Positions 1-8,709 of a stretch of 34,156 nt of DNA are shown here, one piece after another; the first letter of the stretch is position 1; each line of letters opens with the position of its first letter. Source of the DNA: JASFBA01 sp036172265 (GTDB lineage: Bacteria > Chloroflexota > Chloroflexia > DTKN01); assembly GCA_036172265.1 (NCBI GenBank), contig JASFBA010000014.1, forward strand, positions 1 to 34,156. Direction: 5' to 3'. A program made the position numbers and the translations under genes. A model generated the notes under the pieces. It did no database searches. It was not told where the DNA came from and saw only the letters and a program-made list of their open reading frames with translations.

Positions 1-1768
1 CGGCGATCTGCTCCGGGGAAACGCCGATGCCACGTACTGCCCGTACCTCCCCGGCCTCCTCATCCACAAGCGAGACGACGGCGTAGGAGAAGCCGATGGT
101 CGTGGTCACTGCCTCCAGGACGGCGTCCAGCACGGTATCCATCTCCAGAGTGCCGGAGATGGTACGGCCCATTTCTTGCAGGGCACCCAGTTGAATCAGG
201 CGGGCTTCCAGTTTGGTGCGAGAGGCCTCCAGGTCGCGGAAGAGGCGGGCGTTTTGCAGGGCCACGGCTACCTGGCCGGCGATGGTGGAGAAGAGGGCCA
301 GATCCTCTTCATCGTAAAGGTTTTCCTGCTCATAACTCTGGATGGCCATCACCCCCACCACCTTGTCGGCGGCGAGGAGCGGCACGCCCAGCCAGGAGAG
401 GGCCTGTTCGCCTAGAGGCGGGATACCCTGTTCCTTCTTGAAGGCCAGGTTCTCCTGGAGGTTGCGCAGAAGGAGCGGTTTACGGTTGCGGATGATATAG
501 CCGGTCAGGCCGGCCCGCACCTTGTGGGTGGTCGGAGGAAGCCGCTTCCCTCGCTCGATCTGAAAGGCCAGGGTCCATTCGTCGGTGCCCTCCTCGTAGG
601 TGGCGATGTAAAAGTTGGTGGTGTCAAAGAGGCGCTGGACCTGCTGATGGATGACCTCCAGGAGTTGGTCCAGTTCCAGGGTGGAGGAAACGGCCCGGCC
701 GATCTCGTTAAGGATGGAAAGTTCGGTGATGCGTCGTTCGCGCTCCTGGAAGAGGCGGGCGTTTTCGATGGCCACCGCGGCCAGGTTGGCGATGTTGCTC
801 AAGAGGTCCAGGTGGCGGCGGTCGTAGGCCCGAGGGCGGTCGGGGCTCTGCACGGCGATTACACCGATGACCCGATCCCCGGAGAGCATCGGCACGCCCA
901 GATACGACCGGGCCGGCCGGCCCACCAGCCGGATGCCCATTTCGGCCAACTCTCGTTCCAGGTCTTCTCCCAGGAGGATCGGCCGGCGGGTCTGAACGAT
1001 ATGCACCGTTAACCCACCGTCGCGCAAGTACAGCGGAGACTTCTCCACCCGTTGACCATCTTCCATAAAATAATCGAATGTGACCTTTTCCTCCTCCGGA
1101 TGGTACAGGGCCACATAGAGGTTGGAGGTGTCCATCACCCGGCTGGTCTCGCGGTAGATGGCCTCCAGGATGTCCTCCAGGCGGGCCGTGGTAATGATGG
1201 CCCGGCCGATCTCGTTCAGGGCGGAAAGTTCGGCGATACGCCGCTCATGTTCGCGGCGAAGGAAGAGGTTCTCCAGGGCCACGGCAGCCTGGCTGGCAAT
1301 GGCCTCCAGGAGGTGCTGGTCGGCAGGGCCAAAGGCCGAAGGCTCGTAACTCTGCACCGACATCACCCCGATGGCCCGTTCACGGGCGATCAGGGGCACG
1401 CCGAGCCAGGAACGGGGGACTTCCCCTACGGGGATGCCTTCCGGCGGTACACCGGTCTCGGCCAGGTCGGAGAAAAGCAAAGGAGTACGGCTTTCAAAAA
1501 CCCGGCCGGCCAGTCCCCACCCCTCGGCCCTGCGCAGAAACATCGCCGGCAATCGTTCGCCTCGGTCGTAGATGATGTCAAAACGCAGCCCATCCTCCAG
1601 TGGATCGTAAAGCCCGATGGTGAAACAGTCCGTATCCATCACCCGACCGGTCTCACGGTAGATCAATTCAAGGAGGGAAGGCAGGTCAATCTCAGCCGCT
1701 ACTGCCCGACCGATATTGCAGACCACCTCGAGGGCGACTTCCTGATGCGTTGCCCTTTTTCTGGCCAT
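1..1768 (-). CDS. multi-GAF-domain sensor protein, 3' end outside window
   Basis: The frame is open from ATG at 1768 to the left edge (589 codons), so the C-terminus is missing. GGAGGT sits 6 nt before the ATG. The protein is a string of GAF modules: about residues 10-165, 180-340, 350-510, and a fourth starting near 530. Each starts with a helical linker of the pattern ELSxLNEIGRA (near residues 176 and 344; QLGALQEMGR near 524). Each complete module contains the typical core SWLGVPL...(K/R)xIGVMxxQS and ends in a helix of the type QxAVALENARLF. GAF domains bind small ligands or chromophores and usually feed a histidine kinase, cyclase or phosphatase. The output domain lies beyond the edge, so the activity is unknown. 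No membrane segment is seen. It lies downstream of, and on the same strand as, the deacetylase gene but has its own promoter. Confidence 0.85.
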   Translation of the reverse strand, partial: MARKRATHQEVALEVVCNIGRAVAAEIDLPSLLELIYRETGRVMDTDCFTIGLYDPLEDGLRFDIIYDRGERLPAMFLRRAEGWGLAGRVFESRTPLLFSDLAETGVPPEGIPVGEVPRSWLGVPLIARERAIGVMSVQSYEPSAFGPADQHLLEAIASQAAVALENLFLRREHERRIAELSALNEIGRAIITTARLEDILEAIYRETSRVMDTSNLYVALYHPEEEKVTFDYFMEDGQRVEKSPLYLRDGGLTVHIVQTRRPILLGEDLERELAEMGIRLVGRPARSYLGVPMLSGDRVIGVIAVQSPDRPRAYDRRHLDLLSNIANLAAVAIENARLFQERERRITELSILNEIGRAVSSTLELDQLLEVIHQQVQRLFDTTNFYIATYEEGTDEWTLAFQIERGKRLPPTTHKVRAGLTGYIIRNRKPLLLRNLQENLAFKKEQGIPPLGEQALSWLGVPLLAADKVVGVMAIQSYEQENLYDEEDLALFSTIAGQVAVALQNARLFRDLEASRTKLEARLIQLGALQEMGRTISGTLEMDTVLDAVLEAVTTTIGFSYAVVSLVDEEAGEVRAVRGIGVSPEQIA

Positions 1769-1810
1769 CGGTATACCTCCGGGGACTCCACAAGATACAC
1801 TTCTAGTTCT

Positions 1811-1839
1811 ATTGTACTACAACCCTTCGCGTTTCGCAA
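1811..1839 (-). promoter_or_regulatory. sigma70-type promoter for the GAF gene
   Basis: On the minus strand TTGCGA (1834-1839) is followed after 17 nt by TACAAT (1811-1816). This predicts a start near 1804 and a leader of about 35 nt before the ATG at 1768. Its match to consensus and its place upstream of a gene support it. Confidence 0.55.
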
Positions 1840-1890
1840 ATGTTGCCTGTCCGCGATTCGCTTCCTAACCTACCCGGCGAGCAGTGGGGA

Positions 1891-3006
1891 TCAGGGCAGG
1901 AGGGGATAGACCCGCACCTGCACCCCGGCCGGCAGGTCCGGCCGCAGAAGGCCCTGTAACCTCTCCGGCAGCGGTTCGGGAATGGAGACCACCCTGGGGT
2001 TGCCGTCGGAGATATAGCGCAGTTCGGGATGATCCTGGAAAAAGGAGAGCCAGGCATCCAGTTCCTCCTGGATCCCCTGGGTGCGTCGGATGTGGTAGGG
2101 GTCGAAGTTGACCGAGAAGGGACTGGGCGAAGGCCCTCCGGCCACCTCGACCGCCGCCTCAAAGTCATAGTGCCGGCCCTGCCATTCGCCGGAGCGAAGG
2201 AGAGAAAGGTCCTCCGGATACAAACCCAGCGGAACGGAAAGGGAACGGACCTCATAGCCGGGCACCAGGCTCTCAATGGTCTCTTCCGAGACGGCCAGTT
2301 GCCAGCGAACCTCCTCCGGCGTGCCCTGGGCTAGGATAAAATGGGAAATTGTGTGTGAGCCAACCTCCATGCCCCACCCGACCAGGTCGCGCAACTTTTT
2401 CTCCGCCAGTTCCGGCTGGCCGAAAAGGACACGGTCAGGCAGGTCCACATCCAGCAGGACGAAGAAGGTAGCTCGAAGGCGCCAGTCCTTGGGATACCGG
2501 CGGGCTGCATCCAGGAGGATTCCCACAGCACAATTGGGGTCCACCGTGCCGTCTTCCAGGTAGCGGAACTGGCCGGAGGAGGAGTCGTCAAAGGTCAGGA
2601 CGACGGGGCTCTTTCCGGCCGGCACGTCAATATGGCCCCGGGCCAGGTCGATCAGGTTGATGGGGTAATATCCCAACCCGATCAGCCGTTCGACGTCGGC
2701 GCGGAAGTTGGCCGGCGTACGGCTCCAGCGGTCCTCCGGTTCCTCGATCAGGTGGTACTCCAGCACCAGAATCCAACCCAACTCGTTGGCCCGCACCTCC
2801 TGCCGAGCCGGTGTGGGGTCCGGCGTGGGAGATAAAGTAGGCGTAGCCGTCGGCACAGGCGTGGGAGTAGGCGTGGGAGTAGAGGTAGGCGATGGAAGAG
2901 GGACAAAGGACACGGGCAGCAACGATGGAGTGGGCGAAAAGGTATGGCCAGAGGAGCAAGAAAGTAGGAGAAGAGACAGGATGAAGAAACAGGGAATAGG
3001 TTTCAC
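1891..3006 (-). CDS. polysaccharide deacetylase family lipoprotein
   Basis: Secreted NodB-homology (carbohydrate esterase 4) protein of 371 aa, predicted to remove acetyl groups from surface or cell-wall polysaccharide. I start it at GTG 3006 because AAGGAGG lies 5 nt upstream; the in-frame ATG at 3033 lies upstream of that site and inside a repeat. With this start the protein has a hydrophobic signal (FFILSLLLL) and a lipobox-like LLSC with Cys17. A linker rich in Thr-Pro and Ser-Pro follows (about residues 25-68). Catalytic-domain signs are LTFDD (Asp140, Asp141) and SHTISH (His218, His222), the usual Asp-His-His metal set. No C-terminal carbohydrate-binding module is evident. It follows obgE on the same strand, separated by a heptamer repeat. 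The substrate cannot be deduced. Confidence 0.85.
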   Translation of the reverse strand: MKPIPCFFILSLLLLSCSSGHTFSPTPSLLPVSFVPLPSPTSTPTPTPTPVPTATPTLSPTPDPTPARQEVRANELGWILVLEYHLIEEPEDRWSRTPANFRADVERLIGLGYYPINLIDLARGHIDVPAGKSPVVLTFDDSSSGQFRYLEDGTVDPNCAVGILLDAARRYPKDWRLRATFFVLLDVDLPDRVLFGQPELAEKKLRDLVGWGMEVGSHTISHFILAQGTPEEVRWQLAVSEETIESLVPGYEVRSLSVPLGLYPEDLSLLRSGEWQGRHYDFEAAVEVAGGPSPSPFSVNFDPYHIRRTQGIQEELDAWLSFFQDHPELRYISDGNPRVVSIPEPLPERLQGLLRPDLPAGVQVRVYPLLP

Positions 3007-3027
3007 CGTGCCTCCTTGTCTGCGTCT

Positions 3028-3090
3028 ACGCAATACGCAATACGTAATACGTAATACGTAATACGTATTACGTATTGCGTATTACATATT
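3028..3090. repeat. heptamer repeat array forming a long palindrome
   Basis: Tandem copies of ACGYAAT turn around at 3064/3065 into copies of ATTRCGT. Bases 3039-3090 can fold into a stem of about 26 bp with two mismatches (3052/3077 and 3043/3086). The array fills the gap between obgE and the deacetylase gene. It overlaps the last codons and TAA stop of obgE, and ends just before the AAGGAGG of the deacetylase. The same heptamer recurs at 31364-31417. In RNA it would be a long stem after obgE that could affect termination, decay or translation; no U-tract follows. Confidence 0.85.
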
Positions 3091-4383
3091 TTCCAAGAAC
3101 GGGCTTTCCTGCCAATAGAGTTCCAGCGGGCCGATGCGAACCGGATCGCCCTCTTGGACACCGGCCTGGCGGAGGGCCTCCTCGATCCCGCTGGCCCGCA
3201 GGAAGCGCTGGAAGCGGTCGGAGGCTTCCTCGTTCTCAAAGTCGGTCATGGCGGCCAGGCGCTCGACCTGGATGCCCCGGATGCGGAAACCCTCACCCTC
3301 GCGCTCCACAATAAAGGCGCGTTCGTCGGCCGGCGGTGGGGCGAAGAGGAGCGTCTCTTGCCGGGAGGTGAGGTCGTAGGCCGGCGGAAGTTCCTGGAGT
3401 ACAGCGGCGGCGCGCTTCATCAGGGCCGATACCCCTTCCCCCGTAGCGGCGGAGATGGGGAAGATGTCTTCCGGGGGCACAGGAAGTTCCAGGCGCAGCG
3501 TCTCGTAACGGGCGCGGCCGGCCGGCAGGTCTATCTTGTTCACGGCCACGAGTTGCCGTCGGGCGGCCAGTTCCGGGCTGTACTGGGCCAGTTCCCGGTT
3601 CGTGGCCCGATAGTCGGCCAGGGGGTCGCGTCCGTCCACCCCGGCCCCGTCGAGGATATGGATGAGCAGGCGGGTGCGCTCGATGTGGCGGAGAAAGTCC
3701 AGCCCTAGCCCGGCCCCTTGGCTGGCCCCCTCAATCAGGCCGGGGATGTCGGCCAGGATGAAAGAGAAATCGCCCACTGTGACCACACCCAGGTTCGGGG
3801 AAAGGGTGGTGAATGGATAAGGGGCGATCTTGGGTCGAGCGGCGCTGACCGCAGCCAGCAGGGTGGACTTGCCGGCGTTGGGGTAGCCCACCAGCCCGGC
3901 GTCGGCAATCAACTTTAGTTCCAGTTGAAGCCAGCGTCCTTCCCCCGGTTCCCCCTTTTCTGCCAGGCGGGGAGCCTGGTGAATGGGAGTGGCAAAAGCC
4001 GCATTGCCCCGCCCGCCGCGCCCGCCCCGGGCCACCAGGAGCCGCTGACCGGGAGCCAGGAGGTCCACCACCCGGTCGGCTTCCTCCCCCACCCCACGCA
4101 CCACCGTCCCCGGCGGCACGGGAATCTCCAGGTCGCTTCCATCGGCCCCGTGTCGGCGGGCCGACCTCCCCGGCCGGCCGTCGGGGGCACGAAAGTGCTG
4201 GCGGCGCTGGAACGAAATCAGCGTGTTCAGGCGGGGCTCCACCACCAGGTAAACATGCCCGCCTCGCCCGCCATCGCCGCCGTCCGGCCCACCGTAGGGC
4301 ACATGCTTTTCCCGGCGGAAGGAGATGCAGCCATCGCCGCCCCGTCCGGACTGGACAAAGATGCGCGCCTGATCGTAGAACAT
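3082..4383 (-). CDS. obgE: Obg family GTPase (CgtA)
   Basis: Essential ribosome-associated GTPase that acts in 50S subunit maturation and the stringent response; 433 aa, normal for the form with an OCT domain. The N-terminal glycine-rich Obg fold covers about residues 1-158 (FYDQARIFVQSGRGGDGCISFRR start). The G domain shows G1 GYPNAGKST (166-174), the Thr-rich switch I, G3 DIPGLIEGAS (212-221) and G4 NKID (282-285), followed by SAATGEG. A C-terminal OCT domain occupies about 355-425. AGGTG lies 8 nt before the ATG. In many bacteria obg follows rplU-rpmA; here those genes are about 29 kb away. R-M module 1 lies immediately upstream on the same strand, 57 nt away, and I see no obvious separate promoter in that gap. 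Confidence 0.97.
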   Translation of the reverse strand: MFYDQARIFVQSGRGGDGCISFRREKHVPYGGPDGGDGGRGGHVYLVVEPRLNTLISFQRRQHFRAPDGRPGRSARRHGADGSDLEIPVPPGTVVRGVGEEADRVVDLLAPGQRLLVARGGRGGRGNAAFATPIHQAPRLAEKGEPGEGRWLQLELKLIADAGLVGYPNAGKSTLLAAVSAARPKIAPYPFTTLSPNLGVVTVGDFSFILADIPGLIEGASQGAGLGLDFLRHIERTRLLIHILDGAGVDGRDPLADYRATNRELAQYSPELAARRQLVAVNKIDLPAGRARYETLRLELPVPPEDIFPISAATGEGVSALMKRAAAVLQELPPAYDLTSRQETLLFAPPPADERAFIVEREGEGFRIRGIQVERLAAMTDFENEEASDRFQRFLRASGIEEALRQAGVQEGDPVRIGPLELYWQESPFLENM

Positions 4384-4394
4384 TGCACCCGCAC

Positions 4395-4431
4395 CTGATG
4401 GAGAAAAGACTACGGTGGATGTCGGCCGTAG
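4395..4431 (-). terminator. weak hairpin plus T-rich run after the R-M1 nuclease gene
   Basis: Read on the minus strand, CTACGG and CCGTAG (4410-4431) form a 6-bp stem around a 10-nt loop, followed by TCTTTTCTCC. This resembles a weak intrinsic terminator between the nuclease gene and obgE. The short stem and broken T run suggest leaky termination at most. Confidence 0.3.
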
Positions 4432-4440
4432 CCGAGTTCT

Positions 4441-5532
4441 CTACGACGTCTCCGCCTTCAGATCAGATACGAAACAACGGATCGGGCGGACGTAATCGCG
4501 CATGCCGGGGTGTTGAGAGGCCGACAGGTAGCGAAGACCGTTCTCTGAGAGATAAAATCGGGCTCGATAACTGCCCATTTCAGTGAGTTTATCGTCAGAG
4601 AGATCTTGGTCAAAGGTCAAAACATGCCATAGCGCTTTGATCTTGTGCCGATTGAGAAGGTCCAAATCTGTGGTATAGGCCTGTTTCCATCGCTCACGAA
4701 GCGTCCGCTTGCAGGAGATGCCGATATACCACCCATCCTTGCATTTCACCCACCGATCCACCTCCAATCCGGTAGTAAAGTGCTCCGGACCTTGGCTAAC
4801 GTGGGCGAACCCAAAATGTTCCAGGATAATTGAGGTAACACTCTCCACGCCACGTCCTGCTCTTCCCTTACGTTTCTGCCCAACACGACGTTCGAATTCT
4901 TGGCAAAAAGCGGTAAGTACCAGGTTTTCCTCAAGCCCGCTTAACCGCAAAGAATTTATGTGATCTCGAAACAAAGCAAAAGCCCGGACGATTTCCGCCC
5001 GTTCTGCAGTCATACAACCATAAGAGCCCAAATCATCCCACAGATTAATCACAGTGGAAAGGGCCGCCTCTCCTTGGGCCCCCAGTAAAGCGCGGGCTGT
5101 AGATTCTGCAAAGTCACGATCATTGTTCGGGATGTTCTCCAACGCCTTAGATATGGGAATAAGAAGGTGTTCACAGGTAAATGCCAAGACCAAGAAATCT
5201 TGAGGGCATAGAAGTTTCGAGGACAGATCGCTACAAAGGGCTCCGACCGCACTTTTCTTTTTAGTATGTCCCCAGCGCTTGTGCAGGACCCCGCGCATCT
5301 TTTCCATCAAGACGGCAACAATAACTTCATCTTTTTCTCTCCTAAGGGAATCATAAGTGGTATGGATGGCAGATGCCAGATCGGCCATCGTTTTCCTATC
5401 ACTTCCTACACCTCCGTATTTATCTGAAGCGATAAGCATTCTAGCAAACCAGTACACCTTGTCCCAGGGGCTTTGGGCAACCTGTGCGATGAATTCTAAT
5501 CCCTGTGCTCCACACAGCGGAGAAGAGATCAT
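4441..5532 (-). CDS. probable type II restriction endonuclease of R-M module 1
   Basis: A 363-aa protein whose start codon overlaps the methyltransferase stop (ATGA at 5529-5532), indicating translational coupling. The C-terminal third contains GLEVDRW, then WYIGISCKRTLRERWKQ. The Asp followed about 14 residues later by Ser-Cys-Lys fits a PD-(D/E)XK nuclease core with Ser in the acidic position, and the K(R/T)TxRERWKQ string is typical of several type II restriction enzymes. The N-terminal part is mainly helical and I do not recognise it. Family knowledge supports cleavage at the site protected by the adjacent methyltransferase; the recognition sequence cannot be read from the protein. One sampled line in the gene (5281-5340) has 28 of 60 G+C, well below nearby housekeeping genes, which suggests acquisition by transfer. 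Confidence 0.75.
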   Translation of the reverse strand: MISSPLCGAQGLEFIAQVAQSPWDKVYWFARMLIASDKYGGVGSDRKTMADLASAIHTTYDSLRREKDEVIVAVLMEKMRGVLHKRWGHTKKKSAVGALCSDLSSKLLCPQDFLVLAFTCEHLLIPISKALENIPNNDRDFAESTARALLGAQGEAALSTVINLWDDLGSYGCMTAERAEIVRAFALFRDHINSLRLSGLEENLVLTAFCQEFERRVGQKRKGRAGRGVESVTSIILEHFGFAHVSQGPEHFTTGLEVDRWVKCKDGWYIGISCKRTLRERWKQAYTTDLDLLNRHKIKALWHVLTFDQDLSDDKLTEMGSYRARFYLSENGLRYLSASQHPGMRDYVRPIRCFVSDLKAETS

Positions 5533-6383
5533 CTTGGTCTCCAGAAGTCGAGAAGGTATTCAAAAGTCGTTCCCATCGTAATATAATTAGAGGGCCATCC
5601 AAAGATGCCAACCCGATTCACAATGTTGGTGCGATCCCAAATAATAATGTTGCGCAACTCATACCCTGCCCGACGCAAGGCTTCTACCACCGTGATGTGA
5701 AGAGCAACCCGCTGGTCATCCCACCACATATCCGGCACGTTGATGACACAATGGGCTCTGGGACGCAAGAGAGGCCGAAGCCCGGTAAAAATCTCCTCCA
5801 TCGCCTGCGCGTAGGCATTTTCGTCCAAGGTGCCCAGGTCCCGAGGGTCTTGGGAGTACTGCTCCACGCGCTTAAACTGCTTGTTCTTGCGATCCCTGCG
5901 ACTTTTGTTTAAACGTGGCCGATTGAGCAAGTTGGCATACGGCGGGGAGGTAAAAATCAGGGTAACCGTCTCCGGTTCCAAGTAAGTCGGGATATTCCGG
6001 GCATCGTCGCAGATTGCAACTTGCTTTGTGTTTCCCCAGAGGGTTGTCTGAGCAAGCCGTTCCTGGCACAGGCGGATGTACTCCGGCTTCAGGTCGAAGC
6101 CGACGGCATTCCGTTCCAAGTCCCGTGCAGCCACCAGCGTGGTTCCGCTGCCAACAAAGGGATCCAGCACCAGTTCCCCCCGATGAGTAAAAAGACTTAC
6201 CACCCGGGAAGCCAGGGCAATGGGGAAGGTTGCCGGGTGGACATCCTTATCCCGTATGTCCCGGCCCTCGTAAGTGAACTGCCAGACCCCTAACTGACAC
6301 TTCAGCCACTCCTTAGGTGTCAGACAATTCAGACGATTGGGTTCACAAGCACAGATTCTTTCGTAGCCAATTTCCAGTTTCAT
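5529..6383 (-). CDS. DNA N4-cytosine/N6-adenine methyltransferase of R-M module 1
   Basis: S-adenosylmethionine-dependent DNA methyltransferase, 284 aa from the ATG at 6383. I chose this start because GGGAGGTG lies just upstream; an in-frame ATG at 6422 has no comparable site. Motifs in order are HPATFPIAL (motif X-like, 49-57), DPFVGSGTT (SAM-binding motif I, 74-82), GFDLKPEY, and TSPPY (catalytic motif IV, 145-149). The motif I before motif IV order is permuted relative to beta-class enzymes such as CcrM. SPPY is commonest in N4-cytosine enzymes, so m4C is the better guess but m6A is possible. The first gene of a two-gene operon, it would protect host DNA against the overlapping nuclease. 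Confidence 0.9.
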   Translation of the reverse strand: MKLEIGYERICACEPNRLNCLTPKEWLKCQLGVWQFTYEGRDIRDKDVHPATFPIALASRVVSLFTHRGELVLDPFVGSGTTLVAARDLERNAVGFDLKPEYIRLCQERLAQTTLWGNTKQVAICDDARNIPTYLEPETVTLIFTSPPYANLLNRPRLNKSRRDRKNKQFKRVEQYSQDPRDLGTLDENAYAQAMEEIFTGLRPLLRPRAHCVINVPDMWWDDQRVALHITVVEALRRAGYELRNIIIWDRTNIVNRVGIFGWPSNYITMGTTFEYLLDFWRPR

Positions 6384-6454
6384 CTTTACACCTCCCACTC
6401 CTTCTCGGTCAAAGTATGCCAATTTCGAAAAAATGTGCCAACCCTTCGTAAAAG

Positions 6455-6483
6455 ATTATACTTCAAGGTGGCTTGATTGTCAA
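6455..6483 (-). promoter_or_regulatory. perfect consensus sigma70 promoter for R-M module 1
   Basis: On the minus strand TTGACA (6478-6483), a 17-nt spacer and TATAAT (6455-6460) give an exact consensus promoter. The predicted start is near 6448, about 65 nt before the methyltransferase ATG. It may also supply obgE downstream. Confidence 0.8.
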
Positions 6484-6505
6484 TTTCCACCGCCGTCAAC
6501 CCGAT

Positions 6506-6534
6506 TTTACAGAAATTGTGCTTTGCATTAAAAT
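6506..6534 (+). promoter_or_regulatory. sigma70-type promoter for the membrane protein gene
   Basis: TTTACA (6506-6511), 17 nt, TAAAAT (6529-6534), with a predicted start near 6541 and the ATG at 6580. It lies divergent to the R-M1 promoter in a 196-nt AT-rich intergenic region. Confidence 0.6.
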
Positions 6535-6579
6535 ACAAACGTTAGGTCGCCTTTCTCCCAACAAGCAAGGCGAGCAAAG

Positions 6580-8613
6580 ATGGCCGGATATAGGGCAGGA
6601 ATTTGCCATTTGCTTCGGGAGGCCCGGGCTGGCTTCTGGGCCTTGGGTCCGCTGTTGGCTTTCCTTTTGCTCCTCCTGGTTTACCAGTTTCCCCGGCCTA
6701 TCGTTCTGGACCTGGGTACCACCTATGCCCGCCCCTATCTGGAGGGCTTCTTCGAACCGGAAACCGCCCCTATTCCGAGCCTTCCCTATTCAACAAGGGG
6801 CGACCGAGGACCGCGCCCCGGTCCGGGGCCGCTGCGGTATGCCTATACCTCAGCCCGTTCTCATATCTGCCTGCCCGGCATTGGGCACGGGCCGGCCCTG
6901 CTTCTGCTTCGCATGGGCGGTGGAGTGCCTGGAGTTCGGCAGAACCTTTCGGCCGGCGGCCAGCCGCTGGGAGAGGTGATGGCCGGTGAGTTCGCCACTT
7001 ATGCCTACCTTCTGCCGACCGAGGCTATAGGGCCCGGTGGAGTGATTCTGACTTGGCAGGGAGAAACCCATTCTCCACCCCATGACCCCCGCCAACTGGG
7101 CATCGCCGTGGCCCATCTCCTCTGGCTTCCCCTGGCAGGCCCGGTGTGGCCGGACTGGGAACAGGTGTTCTGGGTGGCTCTGGCCGCCCTGAGCCTCTAC
7201 TTCCTGGCCCGGAGGCTCGATCTCTCCCCAGCCGGTTCCGCCTTCCTTTCCGTCCTCCTGGTGGTGTTTATCTCTCTGGGCATTGCCCTGGCCCACCTCT
7301 ACCTGACCATTTATACCCCTCGCCTGGCCGGGCTTCTCCTGGCCCTGGCCCTGCTTCTGCCCCTCCTGCGCCGGGCCACTCGATCTCTTCTGAGGCGGAT
7401 AGGGATGGAGATGCCGGTCGGAGTAGAACGGGCCTTCTGGCGGATCAGCACCCTGGCCGCGCTTATCAAACTCGGCGGAACCCTTTACCCTCAGATGATT
7501 GTGCTCGATGCCCTTCCCCACGCCTACCGGGTCTATCGCTTCCTCGCCGGGGAAACCGACAGCCTCTTCCTCCCCGGCTACTATTCCCACCTGGGATGGA
7601 CGGTCGGGTTGGAAGGGGGGCAATTTCCCTATTCTCCCCTTTTCTACCTTCTTTCCGTCCCGCTGACCCTACTGCCCATTCCGTTGACACTTTCTATGGG
7701 CCTGTTGGCCGGCGTTCTGGATGTAGCCCGTAACCTGCTCCTGTACCTCCTGGGAAACAAGGTCACCGGCCACCCACGGGCCGGCCTCTGGACCGCCTTC
7801 TTCTACACTGTCCTCCCGGCTCCCTACTACCTTCTTTCCTGGGGAAATTATCCGACCCAACTTGGCCTTTTTGCCGCCTTGCTAACGCTCACCTTCCTGG
7901 CTCTGAACGGCGAGCGTTTGTCCAGGCGGGGAACGTTTCTCGGATGGCTCGGTGTGCTCGTCTTCGCTCTCCTTTCCTATACTGTCGTCGGAGCGATGAC
8001 GGTGGTCCTTCTCCTCCTCTTTCTCCCCCTGGAGGTGGTGTTTTCCTCTGCACGTGGCCGGGGCCGTCGATGGGGGGCCGTGCTGGGCGGGCTTCTGCTG
8101 GCCGAGGGAATCATCTTCTTGCTCTACCACAGTAACTTTGTCGCTTCCCTCTGGCAAGAAACCCTGCCGGCCATCGTTCAAGCCGTAACCAACAAGGCGG
8201 CCAGCCCGGTCCCCCCAGAGGTGGACCCACGGCTGGGCCTTCTGTCCAACTGGGTGGCCAACTGGATCTTTGCCCGCAACCACTTGACCGAGATGGGGGT
8301 ACTCTGGGCCGCACTGGGTCTCTTGGGCCTCCTCGGGGAACCGTCCTATCGTCGGTGGCGACCCTTGCTTCTGGCCTGGCTGCTCATCTTCCCGCTTCTA
8401 GCCCTTTTCAGCGGCTTGGTGGCCGACTTGGTGTTGAAGCACATTTTCTTCCTTTTCCCCCTATTCTGCCTAGGGGCCGGGGTCCTGGCCGATACCTTGT
8501 GGCGAAGAAAAACCCCGGCCGGTCAGGCTGTTGTTTTTCTTTTCTCCTGCCTTCTCGCCGGAATCAGCCTGCTGCGCTGGTTGGAATACATCCTGGTCAA
8601 ACGGCACGGGTAA
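6580..8613 (+). CDS. large polytopic membrane protein, possible GT-C-type glycosyltransferase
   Basis: A 677-aa integral membrane protein. A membrane segment near residues 20-37 (LGPLLAFLLLLLVYQF) is followed by an extracytoplasmic stretch of about 150 residues, then many hydrophobic segments from about residue 175 to the end, roughly ten to twelve in all. The layout (one helix, soluble domain, then many helices with short loops) resembles predicted GT-C glycosyltransferases and uncharacterised membrane proteins of Chloroflexota. I see no diagnostic catalytic motif, so the function stays open. The soluble segment is rich in Pro and Gly but stays in one frame, so I do not call a frameshift. 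It stands alone, with its own promoter, between R-M1 (divergent) and ppdK. Confidence 0.75.
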   Translation: MAGYRAGICHLLREARAGFWALGPLLAFLLLLLVYQFPRPIVLDLGTTYARPYLEGFFEPETAPIPSLPYSTRGDRGPRPGPGPLRYAYTSARSHICLPGIGHGPALLLLRMGGGVPGVRQNLSAGGQPLGEVMAGEFATYAYLLPTEAIGPGGVILTWQGETHSPPHDPRQLGIAVAHLLWLPLAGPVWPDWEQVFWVALAALSLYFLARRLDLSPAGSAFLSVLLVVFISLGIALAHLYLTIYTPRLAGLLLALALLLPLLRRATRSLLRRIGMEMPVGVERAFWRISTLAALIKLGGTLYPQMIVLDALPHAYRVYRFLAGETDSLFLPGYYSHLGWTVGLEGGQFPYSPLFYLLSVPLTLLPIPLTLSMGLLAGVLDVARNLLLYLLGNKVTGHPRAGLWTAFFYTVLPAPYYLLSWGNYPTQLGLFAALLTLTFLALNGERLSRRGTFLGWLGVLVFALLSYTVVGAMTVVLLLLFLPLEVVFSSARGRGRRWGAVLGGLLLAEGIIFLLYHSNFVASLWQETLPAIVQAVTNKAASPVPPEVDPRLGLLSNWVANWIFARNHLTEMGVLWAALGLLGLLGEPSYRRWRPLLLAWLLIFPLLALFSGLVADLVLKHIFFLFPLFCLGAGVLADTLWRRKTPAGQAVVFLFSCLLAGISLLRWLEYILVKRHG

Positions 8614-8619
8614 TCGTTT

Positions 8620-8648
8620 TTGACAAATCTACCCATGGGAGGTATGAT
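8620..8648 (+). promoter_or_regulatory. sigma70-type promoter for ppdK
   Basis: TTGACA (8620-8625), 17 nt, TATGAT (8643-8648). The predicted start is near 8655 and AGGAGG lies before the ATG at 8710. A small GC-rich inverted repeat (CCCGC/GCGGG, about 8671-8690) lies in the leader. Confidence 0.75.
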
Positions 8649-8709
8649 ATATTTTTAGCGTTGGAATATTCCCGCTGCTCCCGGGCGGGATGAATAGGAG
8701 GTTTGCGTA

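Noticed and set aside
3028..3090. Heptamer arrays as a CRISPR
   Set aside because: Units are seven bases, contiguous and without spacers, and no cas gene is present.
6700..7000. Frameshift in the soluble part of the membrane protein
   Set aside because: The region is Pro/Gly-rich and poorly conserved in look, but alternative frames look worse and the frame is continuous into good membrane helices.
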